This document shows, in pieces, positions 1-8,052 of a DNA stretch of 60,023 nt. The position numbers were made by a program, and so were the translations under genes. Below the pieces are notes generated by a model. It searched no databases. It worked only from the letters and a program-made list of their open reading frames with translations, and was not told where the DNA came from. This stretch comes from Microvirga aerilata (lineage in GTDB: Bacteria; Pseudomonadota; Alphaproteobacteria; Rhizobiales; Beijerinckiaceae), in NCBI RefSeq assembly GCF_016743775.1, contig NZ_JAEQMY010000027.1, forward strand, positions 1-60,023. The letters are read 5' to 3'. The stretch's first letter is position 1; every line of letters begins with the position of its first letter.

Positions 1-2
1 CT

Positions 3-59
3 GATCAGAGCTTTGAGGCCATGATCTATCTCGCTGCCAGCTTCATGGCCCTGAAATGA
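3..59 (+). CDS. C-terminal end of an IS5-like transposase (partial)
   Basis: The frame is open from the window edge and ends at TGA 57-59 with 18 residues, DQSFEAMIYLAASFMALK. The pattern of an acidic residue, SFEA, then a hydrophobic helix and a terminal lysine resembles the C-terminal helix of IS5-type DDE transposases. That similarity is from memory and rests on a short stretch. If correct, an insertion sequence ends within the next few tens of bases, before the porin promoter region. No terminal inverted repeat can be confirmed because the other end lies outside the window. Confidence 0.45.
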   Translation, partial: DQSFEAMIYLAASFMALK

Positions 60-262
60 ATGTCCACACGCCTTAGTTAAGGGTCATTTCTGGTCGACTA
101 TTTTCCATTTGCTTTGACAATATTCTTCTATCCCAAATGAGTACTTCTTTCCCTCTTCTGAAATCCTGCTGTAATGGGTAGGTGTTGCTCATTTGCAATA
201 TGATTCTCTAAAGGAAGGGGCGTAAGTTTCCCGCGTGAATCCTCACACACGGGGTTACGGTC

Positions 263-1054
263 ATGAGAAAGTGCGTTCTAAGCCTCCTCACAGGGGTTGC
301 GGGCCTTACGCTTGCTGCATCCGCTGTCTCTGCTGCGGACCTCCCGGCCCGCGAAGCTCCCCCTCCGGCGCCGTTCGTGGCGGCGGCTCCCGTTTTCACA
401 TGGACCGGCTTTTACGGCGGCGTGAATGCCGGCTGGGGCTGGCGCAGCGACGATGAGGAATCCGTCGTACTGACCCCCGGCCCCGGCACGCCGGGCCTTG
501 CCGGCACGCTGGTCTTCCCGGACAACGAGGATGGCGGCTTCACCGGCGGCGCCCAGATCGGCTACAACTACCAGATCGGCTCCTTCGTGGTCGGTCTCGA
601 GACGGATATCCAATGGGCCGACACGGGCGATGACGAAGAGGTTCTCTTCACCCCCGGTCCAGGGTCCAGCGGCGTCTTCGTCCCGGGCACGTTCGAGAAC
701 AACGACACCGATTGGTTCGGTACTGTGCGGGCCCGGGTGGGTATCGCGCTCGATCGCTTCCTGATCTACGGCACCGGCGGTTTCGCCTATACGGACGAGA
801 ATACCGGCTGGGTCGTGGGCGGCGGCGTGGAATGGGCTCTGCCCGTGACCCTGTTCGGCTCCTCGGCGGTGACCTTCGGGGTGGAGGGCCTGTGGCTCAG
901 CTTCGAGGATGACGACAACGGCGACAGAACCATCGGAACGTTCACCCCGGCCGGGGGAGGCGCACCTGTTGCGGTCTCGTTGCCTGCCGATGATGACGAT
1001 CAGGACTTCTTCGTCGCCCGCGCCAAGCTGAATTTCAAGTTCGGCACCTATTAG
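263..1054 (+). CDS. outer-membrane beta-barrel porin-like protein (Omp25/RopB type)
   Basis: A 263-residue protein with a clear signal peptide: basic start, hydrophobic core, and cleavage after the SAVSAA stretch near residue 24. A proline-rich linker follows, then the opening FTWTGFYGGVNAGWGW typical of Omp25/Omp31-like barrels. The mature part alternates glycine- and aromatic-rich strands (GGAQIGYNYQIGSFVVGLETDIQW) and ends in a strand finishing FKFGTY, with the C-terminal aromatic expected for barrel insertion. Acidic loops (EDDDNGD, DDDDQD) suggest cation-rich surface loops. In Rhizobiales such proteins are abundant surface barrels, often with a structural or weak porin role; no substrate can be assigned. 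It stands alone and is followed by its own terminator. Confidence 0.9.
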   Translation: MRKCVLSLLTGVAGLTLAASAVSAADLPAREAPPPAPFVAAAPVFTWTGFYGGVNAGWGWRSDDEESVVLTPGPGTPGLAGTLVFPDNEDGGFTGGAQIGYNYQIGSFVVGLETDIQWADTGDDEEVLFTPGPGSSGVFVPGTFENNDTDWFGTVRARVGIALDRFLIYGTGGFAYTDENTGWVVGGGVEWALPVTLFGSSAVTFGVEGLWLSFEDDDNGDRTIGTFTPAGGGAPVAVSLPADDDDQDFFVARAKLNFKFGTY

Positions 1055-1076
1055 GGTTCCGCGTACCAGAAACGAG

Positions 1077-1107
1077 AAAGGCCTGGGGCCGAGCCCCAGG
1101 CCTTTTT
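1077..1107 (+). terminator. intrinsic terminator of the porin gene
   Basis: A 13-bp perfect stem (1077-1089 with 1093-1105, loop CGA) runs directly into a short T-run. It lies 22 bp after the porin stop codon. Confidence 0.9.
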
Positions 1108-1157
1108 GCAGTTTGCCGTTTACCCAAGCGACCTGCGCCGTATGGGTAAGAATAAAT

Positions 1158-1195
1158 GGCCGCGACCGTCCTTAAATGGATCTATGGTCGCGGCC
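1158..1195. repeat. inverted repeat GGCCGCGACC / GGTCGCGGCC
   Basis: Perfect 10-bp arms at 1158-1167 and 1186-1195 with an 18-base loop. No T-run follows on either strand, so it is not a standard terminator. It lies about 100 bp before the EcfG-type promoter. Confidence 0.6.
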
Positions 1196-1295
1196 CCGGC
1201 CCGTAGTTGCCCCCACGGGAAGTTTATGCCTAGACCTCGAAAACGTGACCTCAATGAGGCGCCAGCTAGGCCATGAAATTTTTTCAAACTTTTTT

Positions 1296-1320
1296 GGAAC
1301 CAACTCTCAGCGCCGGCGTT
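1296..1320 (+). promoter_or_regulatory. EcfG-type general stress promoter (GGAAC-N16-CGTT)
   Basis: GGAAC at 1296-1300 and CGTT at 1317-1320, separated by 16 bases, fit the consensus known for the alphaproteobacterial general stress sigma factor EcfG. No coding frame follows; a stem and an intrinsic terminator begin within 70 bases, so the promoter appears to serve a small RNA. Confidence 0.7.
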
Positions 1321-1325
1321 GGTAT

Positions 1326-1395
1326 GCATCTCCGGTCTTTTTTGCCCCTACGGCCGGACACCTTAGAGCACCCTTATGGGTGCTCTTTCTTTTTG
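1326..1395 (+). ncRNA. candidate EcfG-dependent small RNA, about 70 nt
   Basis: The 5' end is inferred 6 to 7 bases after the CGTT box. The transcript would contain a first stem closed by TCCGG (1331-1335) and CCGGA (1354-1358), with a loop carrying a U-run and the C-rich patch GCCCCTA. A perfect 9-bp terminator stem follows (1365-1373 with 1378-1386), then TTCTTTTT. No start codon with a ribosome binding site is present. Promoter, loop and terminator together make an sRNA the best reading. The layout resembles GsrN of Caulobacter, an EcfG-dependent sRNA with a C-rich loop, but homology cannot be judged here. Confidence 0.6.
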
Positions 1396-1529
1396 TGCCT
1401 TCCGGTTTCAGGGCTGCGAATCATCGTCAAGCTTGAGCTTATGAAGGCTGAGTCCGGTGTTCAACCCGTTGGATTCCAAGAACTTCCGAATTTTCATGAA
1501 TGCCCGTCCGGCAGCAGGCGCATGCTGCC

Positions 1530-2762
1530 TCAATCGTATTTTCGCTCGTCCGCGATCGCCTTGCCGTCGTTGGGAAGGCTCCCGGGGCCGGTGAGGTTCA
1601 CCTGACCTTTCAGCTTGGCGATGTTCTGGAGCGTCGCGCCCACGGCTGCGGCAAGTTCTGCACTCGGCGCTGCCGTTTCGGCCATGAGCGTCATGATGTC
1701 CGTCTCTCCCTCCCGGGTGACCACGAGGCGCAGGCGGCCGAGCTCCGGATGGCGCCGGGCCACTTCCGCCACCTGTTCGGGGCGGACGAACATGCCCTTG
1801 ACCTTGGTTGCCTGATCGGCTCGGCCCAGCCAGCCCCTGATGCGCATGTTGGTGCGCCCGCAGCCGCTGAGCCCCGGCATCGCGGCCGTCAGATCCCCCA
1901 GGGCAAGACGGAGAAAAGGACGGTGCGGATCGAGGGTGGTCACGACGATCTCGCCCACGTCGCCCTCCGGCACAGGGTCGCCGGTTCCGGGGCGGACGAT
2001 CTCGACGATGATGTCCTCGTTCACGACAAGCCCTTCGCGGGCGGAGGTCTCATAGGCGATGAAGCCGAGATCCGCCGTGGCATAAGCCTGATGGGCCTCG
2101 ATGCCCTTTGCCGAGAACTCCTCCTGCAGGGATTTCGGGAAGGCCGCGCCTGAGACGAGCGCTCTCTTGATGGAGGACATGTCGCGTCCGCCCGCCTCAG
2201 CCCCGTCGAGGAGGATCTTGAGAAAATCCGGCGTTCCGCAATAGGAGACGGGGCGATAGGCCTCGATCAGCTCGAACTGCTGCTCGGCGTTGCCGGGGCC
2301 GGCGGGAATGACCGCGCAGCCCAGCGCCCGCGCTCCGGAGTCCATGATGAAGCCGCCCGGCGTCAGGTGATAGCTGAAGGTGTTGAGAACCACGTCGCCC
2401 CGGCGGAAGCCGGCAGCGAAGAGCCCCCGCGCCGAGCGCCACGGATCCGCCTGGGCCCCTTCCGGCTCGAAGATTGGGCCCGGGGAAGTGAAGAGGCGGC
2501 CGAACGAGCCTGGCGCATCGTGCACGAAACCGCCAAAGGGCAGGGCGGTCCTCTGCAGGCCGGGCAGCTCGGCCTTCCGCAGGATGGGCAGGCGGGCAAG
2601 GGCCTCGCGGCTCGTGACGGTGTCGGGATCGATCCCGCGAAGGCGCTCCGCATAAGCCGGCGCTGCGGCAGCCCGCTTCAGGATTTCCGGCAGGCGCGCA
2701 AAGAGCGAGGCTTCCCGCTCGGCGGGATCGCGGGTTTCCAAAGCGTCGAGGTGATGGGTCAC
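1530..2762 (-). CDS. phenylacetate-CoA ligase-like AMP-forming enzyme
   Basis: A 410-residue member of the PaaK-like branch of the adenylate-forming superfamily, which activates an aryl or acyl acid with ATP and CoA. Visible landmarks are YCGTPDFLKILLDGAE, a glycine-serine turn LVSGAAFPKSL, the acceptor-side motif AYATADLGFIAYE, and a C-terminal GDVGEIVVTTLDPHRPFLRLALGDLT block where the D of GDLT should contact AMP ribose. The GTG start at 2762 was chosen because the longer upstream frame lies antisense-like inside the preceding ATPase gene. It is the last gene of the seven-gene importer operon, 26 bp after livF. The substrate is unknown; the pairing with an importer suggests a scavenged carboxylate. 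Confidence 0.8.
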   Translation of the reverse strand: MTHHLDALETRDPAEREASLFARLPEILKRAAAAPAYAERLRGIDPDTVTSREALARLPILRKAELPGLQRTALPFGGFVHDAPGSFGRLFTSPGPIFEPEGAQADPWRSARGLFAAGFRRGDVVLNTFSYHLTPGGFIMDSGARALGCAVIPAGPGNAEQQFELIEAYRPVSYCGTPDFLKILLDGAEAGGRDMSSIKRALVSGAAFPKSLQEEFSAKGIEAHQAYATADLGFIAYETSAREGLVVNEDIIVEIVRPGTGDPVPEGDVGEIVVTTLDPHRPFLRLALGDLTAAMPGLSGCGRTNMRIRGWLGRADQATKVKGMFVRPEQVAEVARRHPELGRLRLVVTREGETDIMTLMAETAAPSAELAAAVGATLQNIAKLKGQVNLTGPGSLPNDGKAIADERKYD

Positions 2763-2788
2763 CGGCTGGTTTCCATGTTCATGAGATC

Positions 2789-3637
2789 TTACGCCAGCCA
2801 GCGCTTGCGGCGCTTGTAGCTCTTCACGGCGCGAAACGACTTCCGGTCTCCTTCGGAAACGCCGAGGTAGAATTCCTTCACATCCTCGTTCTCGCGCAGC
2901 ATCTGCGCGGGACCGTCCATGACCACGCGGCCGGTCTCGAGAATGTAGCCGTAGGTGGCGTATTTCAGGGCCATGTTGGTGTTCTGCTCGGCGAGCAGGA
3001 AGGACACGCCCTGCGTGTCGTTGAGCTTGTGGACGATCTCGAAGATCTCTTCCACGATCTGCGGTGCAAGGCCCATGGAGGGCTCGTCCAGCAGGATCAT
3101 GGACGGATTCGACATCATGGCCCGGCCGATGGCGCACATCTGCTGCTCGCCGCCGGAGGTGTAGCCCGCCATGGAAGTGCGCCGCTGCTTGAGGCGCGGG
3201 AAGTAGTCGTAGATGGCCTCGAGGTCGCGGCGGATGGCGGCATTGCCGTCACGGCGCGTGAAGGCGCCGGTCAGGAGATTCTCCTCGATGGTGAGATGGC
3301 CGAAGCAATGCCGGCCTTCGAGAACCTGGATGCAGCCGCGCCGCACCAGTTCGTTGGGCGACAGGCGGTCGACCCGCTCGCCCTTGAACTCGATGGTGCC
3401 CTTGGTCACCTCGCCGCGCTCTGCCCGCAGCAGGTTGGAAATGGCTTTCAGCGTCGTCGTCTTGCCGGCGCCGTTCGCGCCGAGCACAGCCACGATGCCG
3501 CCCTTGGGCACATTGAGCGAGACGCCTTTCAGCACGAGGATCACGTGGTCGTAGACGACTTCGATGTTGTTGACGTTCAGGACGATCTCCGCGGGTTGCG
3601 GATGATCCTGAGGGTGCGTTTGAACGGCGCTCGTCAT
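2789..3637 (-). CDS. livF: HAAT-family ABC transporter ATP-binding protein (LivF type)
   Basis: A 282-residue cytoplasmic ATPase that powers the branched-chain-type importer encoded upstream. Walker A is GANGAGKTT at about residue 53. The signature region reads YTSGGEQQM, a variant of LSGGQ, followed by Walker B MILLDEPSMGL and the switch glutamine-bearing AEQN. The length is about 40 residues over a typical LivF (near 235 to 240): a polar N-terminal tail rich in proline and glutamine, and a basic C-terminal tail ending KSYKRRKRWLA. These tails are typical of the variants linked to acyl-CoA ligases (recalled, not searched). A long palindromic repeat separates it from the binding-protein gene. 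Confidence 0.9.
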   Translation of the reverse strand: MTSAVQTHPQDHPQPAEIVLNVNNIEVVYDHVILVLKGVSLNVPKGGIVAVLGANGAGKTTTLKAISNLLRAERGEVTKGTIEFKGERVDRLSPNELVRRGCIQVLEGRHCFGHLTIEENLLTGAFTRRDGNAAIRRDLEAIYDYFPRLKQRRTSMAGYTSGGEQQMCAIGRAMMSNPSMILLDEPSMGLAPQIVEEIFEIVHKLNDTQGVSFLLAEQNTNMALKYATYGYILETGRVVMDGPAQMLRENEDVKEFYLGVSEGDRKSFRAVKSYKRRKRWLA

Positions 3638-3657
3638 CGGCGGCTCTCTCCATCTTT

Positions 3658-3781
3658 CCCTCTCCCCTTGGCGGGAGAGGGTGCCCTGCGAAGCAGGGTG
3701 GGAGAGGGGCTGTGCTCGTCATCAGACGCCCCTCTCCCGGCTCATTCCATTCGCCACCCTCTCCCGCGAAGGGGAGAGGGG
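3658..3781. repeat. REP-like compound palindrome between operon genes
   Basis: About 124 bp of nested inverted repeats built from CCCTCTCCC and GGGAGAGGG words, in four copies of alternating orientation around GC-rich turns such as CCCTGC-GAAGCAGGG. It fills most of the gap between the binding-protein stop and the livF start. Repeats of this CTCTCCC type are common between genes in Rhizobiales. It could stabilise or attenuate the mRNA between these two genes. Confidence 0.8.
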
Positions 3782-3788
3782 TAAGTCC

Positions 3789-5111
3789 TTAGCTCGCCTT
3801 GTCGCAGGCTTCCGTGCGCTTGGGCCATCCGGCGTTCTTCTCGGAATAGTCCTTGGCGGCGGCTTCGAGCTGGCCGCGAACCTGTTCGGTCATCGGCTCG
3901 ATGGGGTTGGAGATCTTCACCCATTTCGTGCCGTCCCATTCCTGCATGAACGCGGCGCGGTGGCCGTTATGGTCCGCGCAGGACAGAACGAGCTGGTCGG
4001 TGAAGCCCTCAAGCCCGAGCTCCTTCAAGCGGGCCGGATCGAGCTTGATGTTCTCCATGCCGCGCCGCACGTCCTCGCCGGTCACGGCCTTCTTGCCCGT
4101 GAGCTTCTGGGCCGTGGCGATGCCCTCCGCGATCAGCAGCGAGTTGTAGACGCCGCGGTTGTAGAGAAGCTCGCCCACCTTGTCCTTGGGAGCCTTCGAG
4201 AGGCCCTTGTCGACCACGTGCTTCTGGATGTCCTGGATCGCCGGGAAGTTCGCGCCCACCGCGTGCCAGTTCAGCATCTTGAAGCCCTTGGCGCCTGCGC
4301 CGCCGCTCCTGGCGTCATCCTCGCCCGGCCACCAGACGGAGTAGAACTTGTCCATCGGATAGCCTGAGCGCACGGCTTCCTTGATCGCCGCGCCGTTCAT
4401 GGAGCCCCAGCCCCACATGATCATGTAGTCCGGCCGGTCGCGGCGGGCGCTGAGCCACTGCGACGACTGGTTCTGCATGTCCTGGGCGGCAACCGGATAG
4501 AGCGCCACCTCGAAACCATACTGCTTCGCCAGTTCCTGGAGCAGCGGGAGCGGCTCCTTGCCGAAGCTGGCGTCGAGATGCAGGAAGCCGATCTTCTTGC
4601 CCTTCAGCTTGTCGAGGCCGCCTTCCTTCTCGCCGATATATTTGACGATCATGGACAGGCCGTCCCAGTAGGTGGCCGGCGGGTTGAACACCCAGGGGAA
4701 GATGTCGCCTCTGGCCGAGGCCGAGAGGCCGTAGGCCATGGACAGGATCGGGATCTTGTCCACGGAAGCGCGCGGGATGAGCGGCAGGGTGATGCCGGTG
4801 GACCATGGGTTGACCACGACCGGGTTCTTGCCCTTCACGGATTCGTAGCACTCGACCCCCTTCTTGGTGTCGTAGCCGGTCTCGCACTCCTCGAGAACGA
4901 GCTTCACGCCGCCGATGCCGCCGTCGCGCTCGTTCAGCATGCGCAGATAATCGTGCATGCCGTCGGCGATGGGCGTGCCGGATCCGGCGAAGGGACCGGT
5001 GCGGTAGGTGAAGAGGGGAACATAGACCGAGTCCTGCGCGAAGGCCGGCAGGGCAGTGCCGGCGAGCAGGGTCGCGGCGACGAGCTTCAGGCTTAGTTTG
5101 TGGAACGACAT
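3789..5111 (-). CDS. HAAT-family ABC transporter periplasmic substrate-binding protein
   Basis: A 440-residue periplasmic binding protein of the Leu/Ile/Val-binding class. The signal peptide runs MSFHKLSLKLVAATLLAGTA to a LPAFA-Q cleavage near residue 22. The mature N terminus VYVPLFTYRTGPFAGSGTPIADG and GGVKLVLEECETGYDTKKG are diagnostic of the family's first lobe. The ATG at 5111 is preferred over the longer frame because GGAGGAAA lies 8 bases upstream and a signal peptide follows. Binding proteins of this length, larger than LivK (near 370), often bind aromatic or carboxylate ligands rather than amino acids. The ligand here is unknown. Confidence 0.9.
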   Translation of the reverse strand: MSFHKLSLKLVAATLLAGTALPAFAQDSVYVPLFTYRTGPFAGSGTPIADGMHDYLRMLNERDGGIGGVKLVLEECETGYDTKKGVECYESVKGKNPVVVNPWSTGITLPLIPRASVDKIPILSMAYGLSASARGDIFPWVFNPPATYWDGLSMIVKYIGEKEGGLDKLKGKKIGFLHLDASFGKEPLPLLQELAKQYGFEVALYPVAAQDMQNQSSQWLSARRDRPDYMIMWGWGSMNGAAIKEAVRSGYPMDKFYSVWWPGEDDARSGGAGAKGFKMLNWHAVGANFPAIQDIQKHVVDKGLSKAPKDKVGELLYNRGVYNSLLIAEGIATAQKLTGKKAVTGEDVRRGMENIKLDPARLKELGLEGFTDQLVLSCADHNGHRAAFMQEWDGTKWVKISNPIEPMTEQVRGQLEAAAKDYSEKNAGWPKRTEACDKAS

Positions 5112-5184
5112 TTTTGCGTTTCCTCCCATTATATTCGGCCTAAGGCCGAAATCTTGTTCAGTTCCCGTCTCCATGGTCCGGCCG

Positions 5185-6270
5185 TCAGTAGGGGAACGGC
5201 CAGGCCAGGAGCTTCTGTTTGCCGATCTGCCAAAGCCGCGCGAGTCCGTGCGGTTCGACGATCAGGAAGAAGATGATGAGCGCGCCCACGATCATGAAGC
5301 GCAGATGCTCGATGACGTCGGAGCCCACCGTGATGCCGAAGGGCGACATGACCGCAGGCAGCACGATCCCGAGGACGATCGGCAGGATGAAGATAAGCGC
5401 GGCGCCGAAGAACGAGCCGATGAGGCTGCCCAACCCGCCGATGATCACCATGAAGAGGATGAAGAAGGACTGGTTGATGTTGAACACGTCGTATTCCGCG
5501 CCGCCATACCAGAGGAAGACGAGCAGGGCGCCGGCGACGCCGCAGTAATAAGACGAGACGGCAAACGCCAGGAGCTTCGTCTGGAGCGGGCGGATGCCCA
5601 TGAGTTCGGCCGCCAAATCCATGTCGCGGATCGCGATCCACATGCGCCCGATGCGGCCGTGGACGAGGTTCGAGGCAAGCCATGTGAGCAGGATCACGAT
5701 GGTGAGCACCACCAGGTAGCGCACCTGCGGCGTGGCGTTCGGGCCCATGATCGGAACGCCGAACAGGGTGCGCAAGGGGGCGTCGAGCGCGCCCGAGACG
5801 TTGTAGTTCACGAGCCACGGAATGCGGATGAAGCACCACTGCAGGAAGAACTGGGCGGCAAGCGTCGCCACCGCCAGGTAGAAGCCCTTGATGCGCAAGG
5901 ACGGCAGCCCGAAGAGAGCGCCGATGCCGGCGGAGAAGAAGCCCGACACGAAGATCCACACGATCACGTTCACGCCGGGAAAAGCCGTCATCAGCTTGTA
6001 GCAGGCATAGGCTCCCACGCCCATGAAGGCGCCCGTTCCGAGCGAGAGAAGGCCCGTATAGCCGGTGAGGATGTTCAGCCCGATGGAGGCGAGCGAGAAC
6101 ACCAGGAACGGGATCATCACCGCCTGGAGCAGGAAGCTGTTGCCCAGGAACGCGAGGGCATAGGCGGCCAGGATGATGAGGCCGATGCCGATGCGGTCCT
6201 CGCGCAAGGGGAAGATCGCGCTGTCCGCGACGTAGTTGGTCTTGAACTGGCCGGCCTCGCGGTAGAGCAC
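5185..6270 (-). CDS. livM: HAAT-family ABC transporter permease (LivM type)
   Basis: A 361-residue inner-membrane permease with about nine to ten hydrophobic segments. It carries the family marks LNILTGYTGLLSLGTGAFMGVGAY in the first third and the cytoplasmic EAA-like loop GRIGRMWIAIRDMDLAAELMGI before the last segments, where it contacts the ATPases. It starts at GTG 6270, 15 bp after the livH stop, with AAGGAT-like purines upstream. It forms the channel with LivH. The order livG-livH-livM-binding protein-livF departs from the enterobacterial order but is common in ligase-linked sets. Confidence 0.92.
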   Translation of the reverse strand: MLYREAGQFKTNYVADSAIFPLREDRIGIGLIILAAYALAFLGNSFLLQAVMIPFLVFSLASIGLNILTGYTGLLSLGTGAFMGVGAYACYKLMTAFPGVNVIVWIFVSGFFSAGIGALFGLPSLRIKGFYLAVATLAAQFFLQWCFIRIPWLVNYNVSGALDAPLRTLFGVPIMGPNATPQVRYLVVLTIVILLTWLASNLVHGRIGRMWIAIRDMDLAAELMGIRPLQTKLLAFAVSSYYCGVAGALLVFLWYGGAEYDVFNINQSFFILFMVIIGGLGSLIGSFFGAALIFILPIVLGIVLPAVMSPFGITVGSDVIEHLRFMIVGALIIFFLIVEPHGLARLWQIGKQKLLAWPFPY

Positions 6271-6285
6271 TTGAAGGATTCTCCC

Positions 6286-7242
6286 TTAGATCCGTTCGAT
6301 GATCTTCTCGCCGAACAGCCCCTGCGGCCTGTAGAGCAGGAAGAGGAGGGCGATCACGTAGGCAAGCCAGGTCTCGACGCCACCGCCGACGAGCGGCCCC
6401 CAATAGAACTCGCCGAGCTTTTCGCCGATCCCGATGATGAGCCCGCCGATGATGGCGCCCGGAATGGACGTGAAGCCGCCGAGGATGAGAACCGGCAGCG
6501 CCTTGAGGGCGATAACCTGGAGCGAGAACGACACGCCCGAGCGCGCGCCCCACATGATGCCGGCGACCAGTGCCACGATACCGGCGGCAAACCACACGAT
6601 CACCCAGATCTGGTTGAGCGAAATGCCCACCGACAGCGCCGCCTTGTGGCTGTCCGCCACCGCGCGCAGGGCCCGCCCGACGCGGGTCTTCGAGAAGAAC
6701 ACGGCGAGCAGGGCGATCATGATCGAGGCGATGACGGCGGCGGCGATGTCGAGATGCTGGAAGCGCACCATGCCGCCCAGCATGTCCAGTTCCGTCGTGC
6801 CCTGCGGCAGGAAGAGCGCGTCCGTGATCATCTCCTTCGGGTTGCCGCCGAAAATGAGCTCGCCGAAACCGATGAGGAAATAGGTGAGCCCGAAGGTCGC
6901 CATGAACAGGATGATGTCGGGCTGGTTGACCAGGGGGCGCAAGACAACCCGCTCCACCACGATGGCCAGAACCAGCATGACGAGCACCGCGAGGATGAGC
7001 GCCAGGAATGCGGGTACGCCCTTCTCGTAGAGGCCCACCAGGGTCAAGGCCGAGAACACGACCATGATGCCCTGCGCAAAGTTGAACACGCCGGAGGCCT
7101 TGAAGATCAGGACGAACCCTAAAGCGATGAGCGCATAGAGCACGCCCGAGACCAGGCCTTCCCAGAGCGTCTGGATCAACAGGTCCGGCGCTTCGCCCAT
7201 GAAGACGAACGGTTCGATGAAGACCTTATAGAGAATGTCCAT
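6286..7242 (-). CDS. livH: HAAT-family ABC transporter permease (LivH type)
   Basis: A 318-residue inner-membrane permease. The opening block LVSGVLYALIALGFVLIFKASGVFNFAQGIMVV is the classic LivH signature. A coupling loop GRALRAVADSHKAALSVGI sits near residue 190 and a final block FTSIPGAIIGGLIIGIGEKLGE follows. About eight membrane segments are visible. It lies 9 bp after the livG stop and 15 bp before livM, so translation is probably coupled. A polar extension at the end (QGLFGEKIIERI) is usual for the family. Confidence 0.93.
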   Translation of the reverse strand: MDILYKVFIEPFVFMGEAPDLLIQTLWEGLVSGVLYALIALGFVLIFKASGVFNFAQGIMVVFSALTLVGLYEKGVPAFLALILAVLVMLVLAIVVERVVLRPLVNQPDIILFMATFGLTYFLIGFGELIFGGNPKEMITDALFLPQGTTELDMLGGMVRFQHLDIAAAVIASIMIALLAVFFSKTRVGRALRAVADSHKAALSVGISLNQIWVIVWFAAGIVALVAGIMWGARSGVSFSLQVIALKALPVLILGGFTSIPGAIIGGLIIGIGEKLGEFYWGPLVGGGVETWLAYVIALLFLLYRPQGLFGEKIIERI

Positions 7243-7251
7243 CGCCCGCCC

Positions 7252-8052
7252 TCAATGCGCCACGCCGAGATAGGCATCGATGACGCGCTGGTCGCGCTTC
7301 ACCTCGTCGGGGGTGCCGTCCGCGATCTTGCGGCCGTATTCCAGCACCACCACCCGGTCGGAAAGGTCCATCACCACGCCCATATCGTGCTCGATGAGCG
7401 CGATGGTGGTGCCGTATTGCTGGTTCACCTCGATGATGAAGCGGGACATGTCTTCCTTCTCTTCGAGGTTCATGCCGGCCATGGGCTCGTCGAGGAGAAG
7501 AAGCTCCGGCTCCATGGCGAGCGCGCGCCCGAGCTCGACCCGCTTCTGCAGCCCATAGGGCAGCCGCCCCACGGGGGTCTTGCGGATGTGCTGGATCTCG
7601 AGGAAGTCGATGATCTCCTCCACGAAACGGCGATGCTCGATCTCCTCCTTGATGGCCGGGCCATGGCGGAAGAGCTGCCAGAAGAAGTTCGACCGCATCT
7701 TGATCGAGCGTCCGGCCATGATGTTGTCCAGCGTCGACATGCTCTTGAAGAGAGCGACGTTCTGGAACGTGCGGGCGATGCCGCCGCGCGCGGCCTCGTA
7801 GGGGCGCATCTTCGGGCGCCTCACGCCCTTGAACGTGATGCGCCCGTCCGTCGGATAGTAGAAGCCGTTGATGCAGTTGAGCATCGAGGTCTTGCCGGCC
7901 CCGTTCGGGCCGATGATCGCGCGGATCTCGCTCTTGCGGATATCGAAGGACACGTCGGTCAGCGCCTTCACGCCGCCGAAGCCGAGCGACACGTTCTCGA
8001 CCGCAAGCAGCACGTCGCCCTTGGTCATGACTGGATGATCGGGCGCTCTCAT
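7252..8052 (-). CDS. livG: HAAT-family ABC transporter ATP-binding protein (LivG type)
   Basis: A 266-residue ATPase. Walker A GPNGAGKTS is near residue 47, the sequence ARTFQNVALFKSMSTLDNIM marks the LivG Q-loop region, the signature is replaced by LPYGLQKRVELGRAL, and Walker B LLLLDEPMAGMN and switch IEHDMGVVMDLSDRVVVLEYG complete the site. The start at 8052 overlaps the ligase stop as ATGA, showing tight coupling to the upstream acyl-CoA ligase. A second ATG eight codons in (8028) is possible. Works with LivF as the ATPase pair. Confidence 0.92.
   Translation of the reverse strand: MRAPDHPVMTKGDVLLAVENVSLGFGGVKALTDVSFDIRKSEIRAIIGPNGAGKTSMLNCINGFYYPTDGRITFKGVRRPKMRPYEAARGGIARTFQNVALFKSMSTLDNIMAGRSIKMRSNFFWQLFRHGPAIKEEIEHRRFVEEIIDFLEIQHIRKTPVGRLPYGLQKRVELGRALAMEPELLLLDEPMAGMNLEEKEDMSRFIIEVNQQYGTTIALIEHDMGVVMDLSDRVVVLEYGRKIADGTPDEVKRDQRVIDAYLGVAH

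Noticed and set aside
5056..7122. A long plus-strand open frame opposite livM and livH
   Set aside because: It is antisense to clear permease genes, its protein is very rich in charged and histidine residues, and it has no recognisable domain. High GC makes such antisense frames common.
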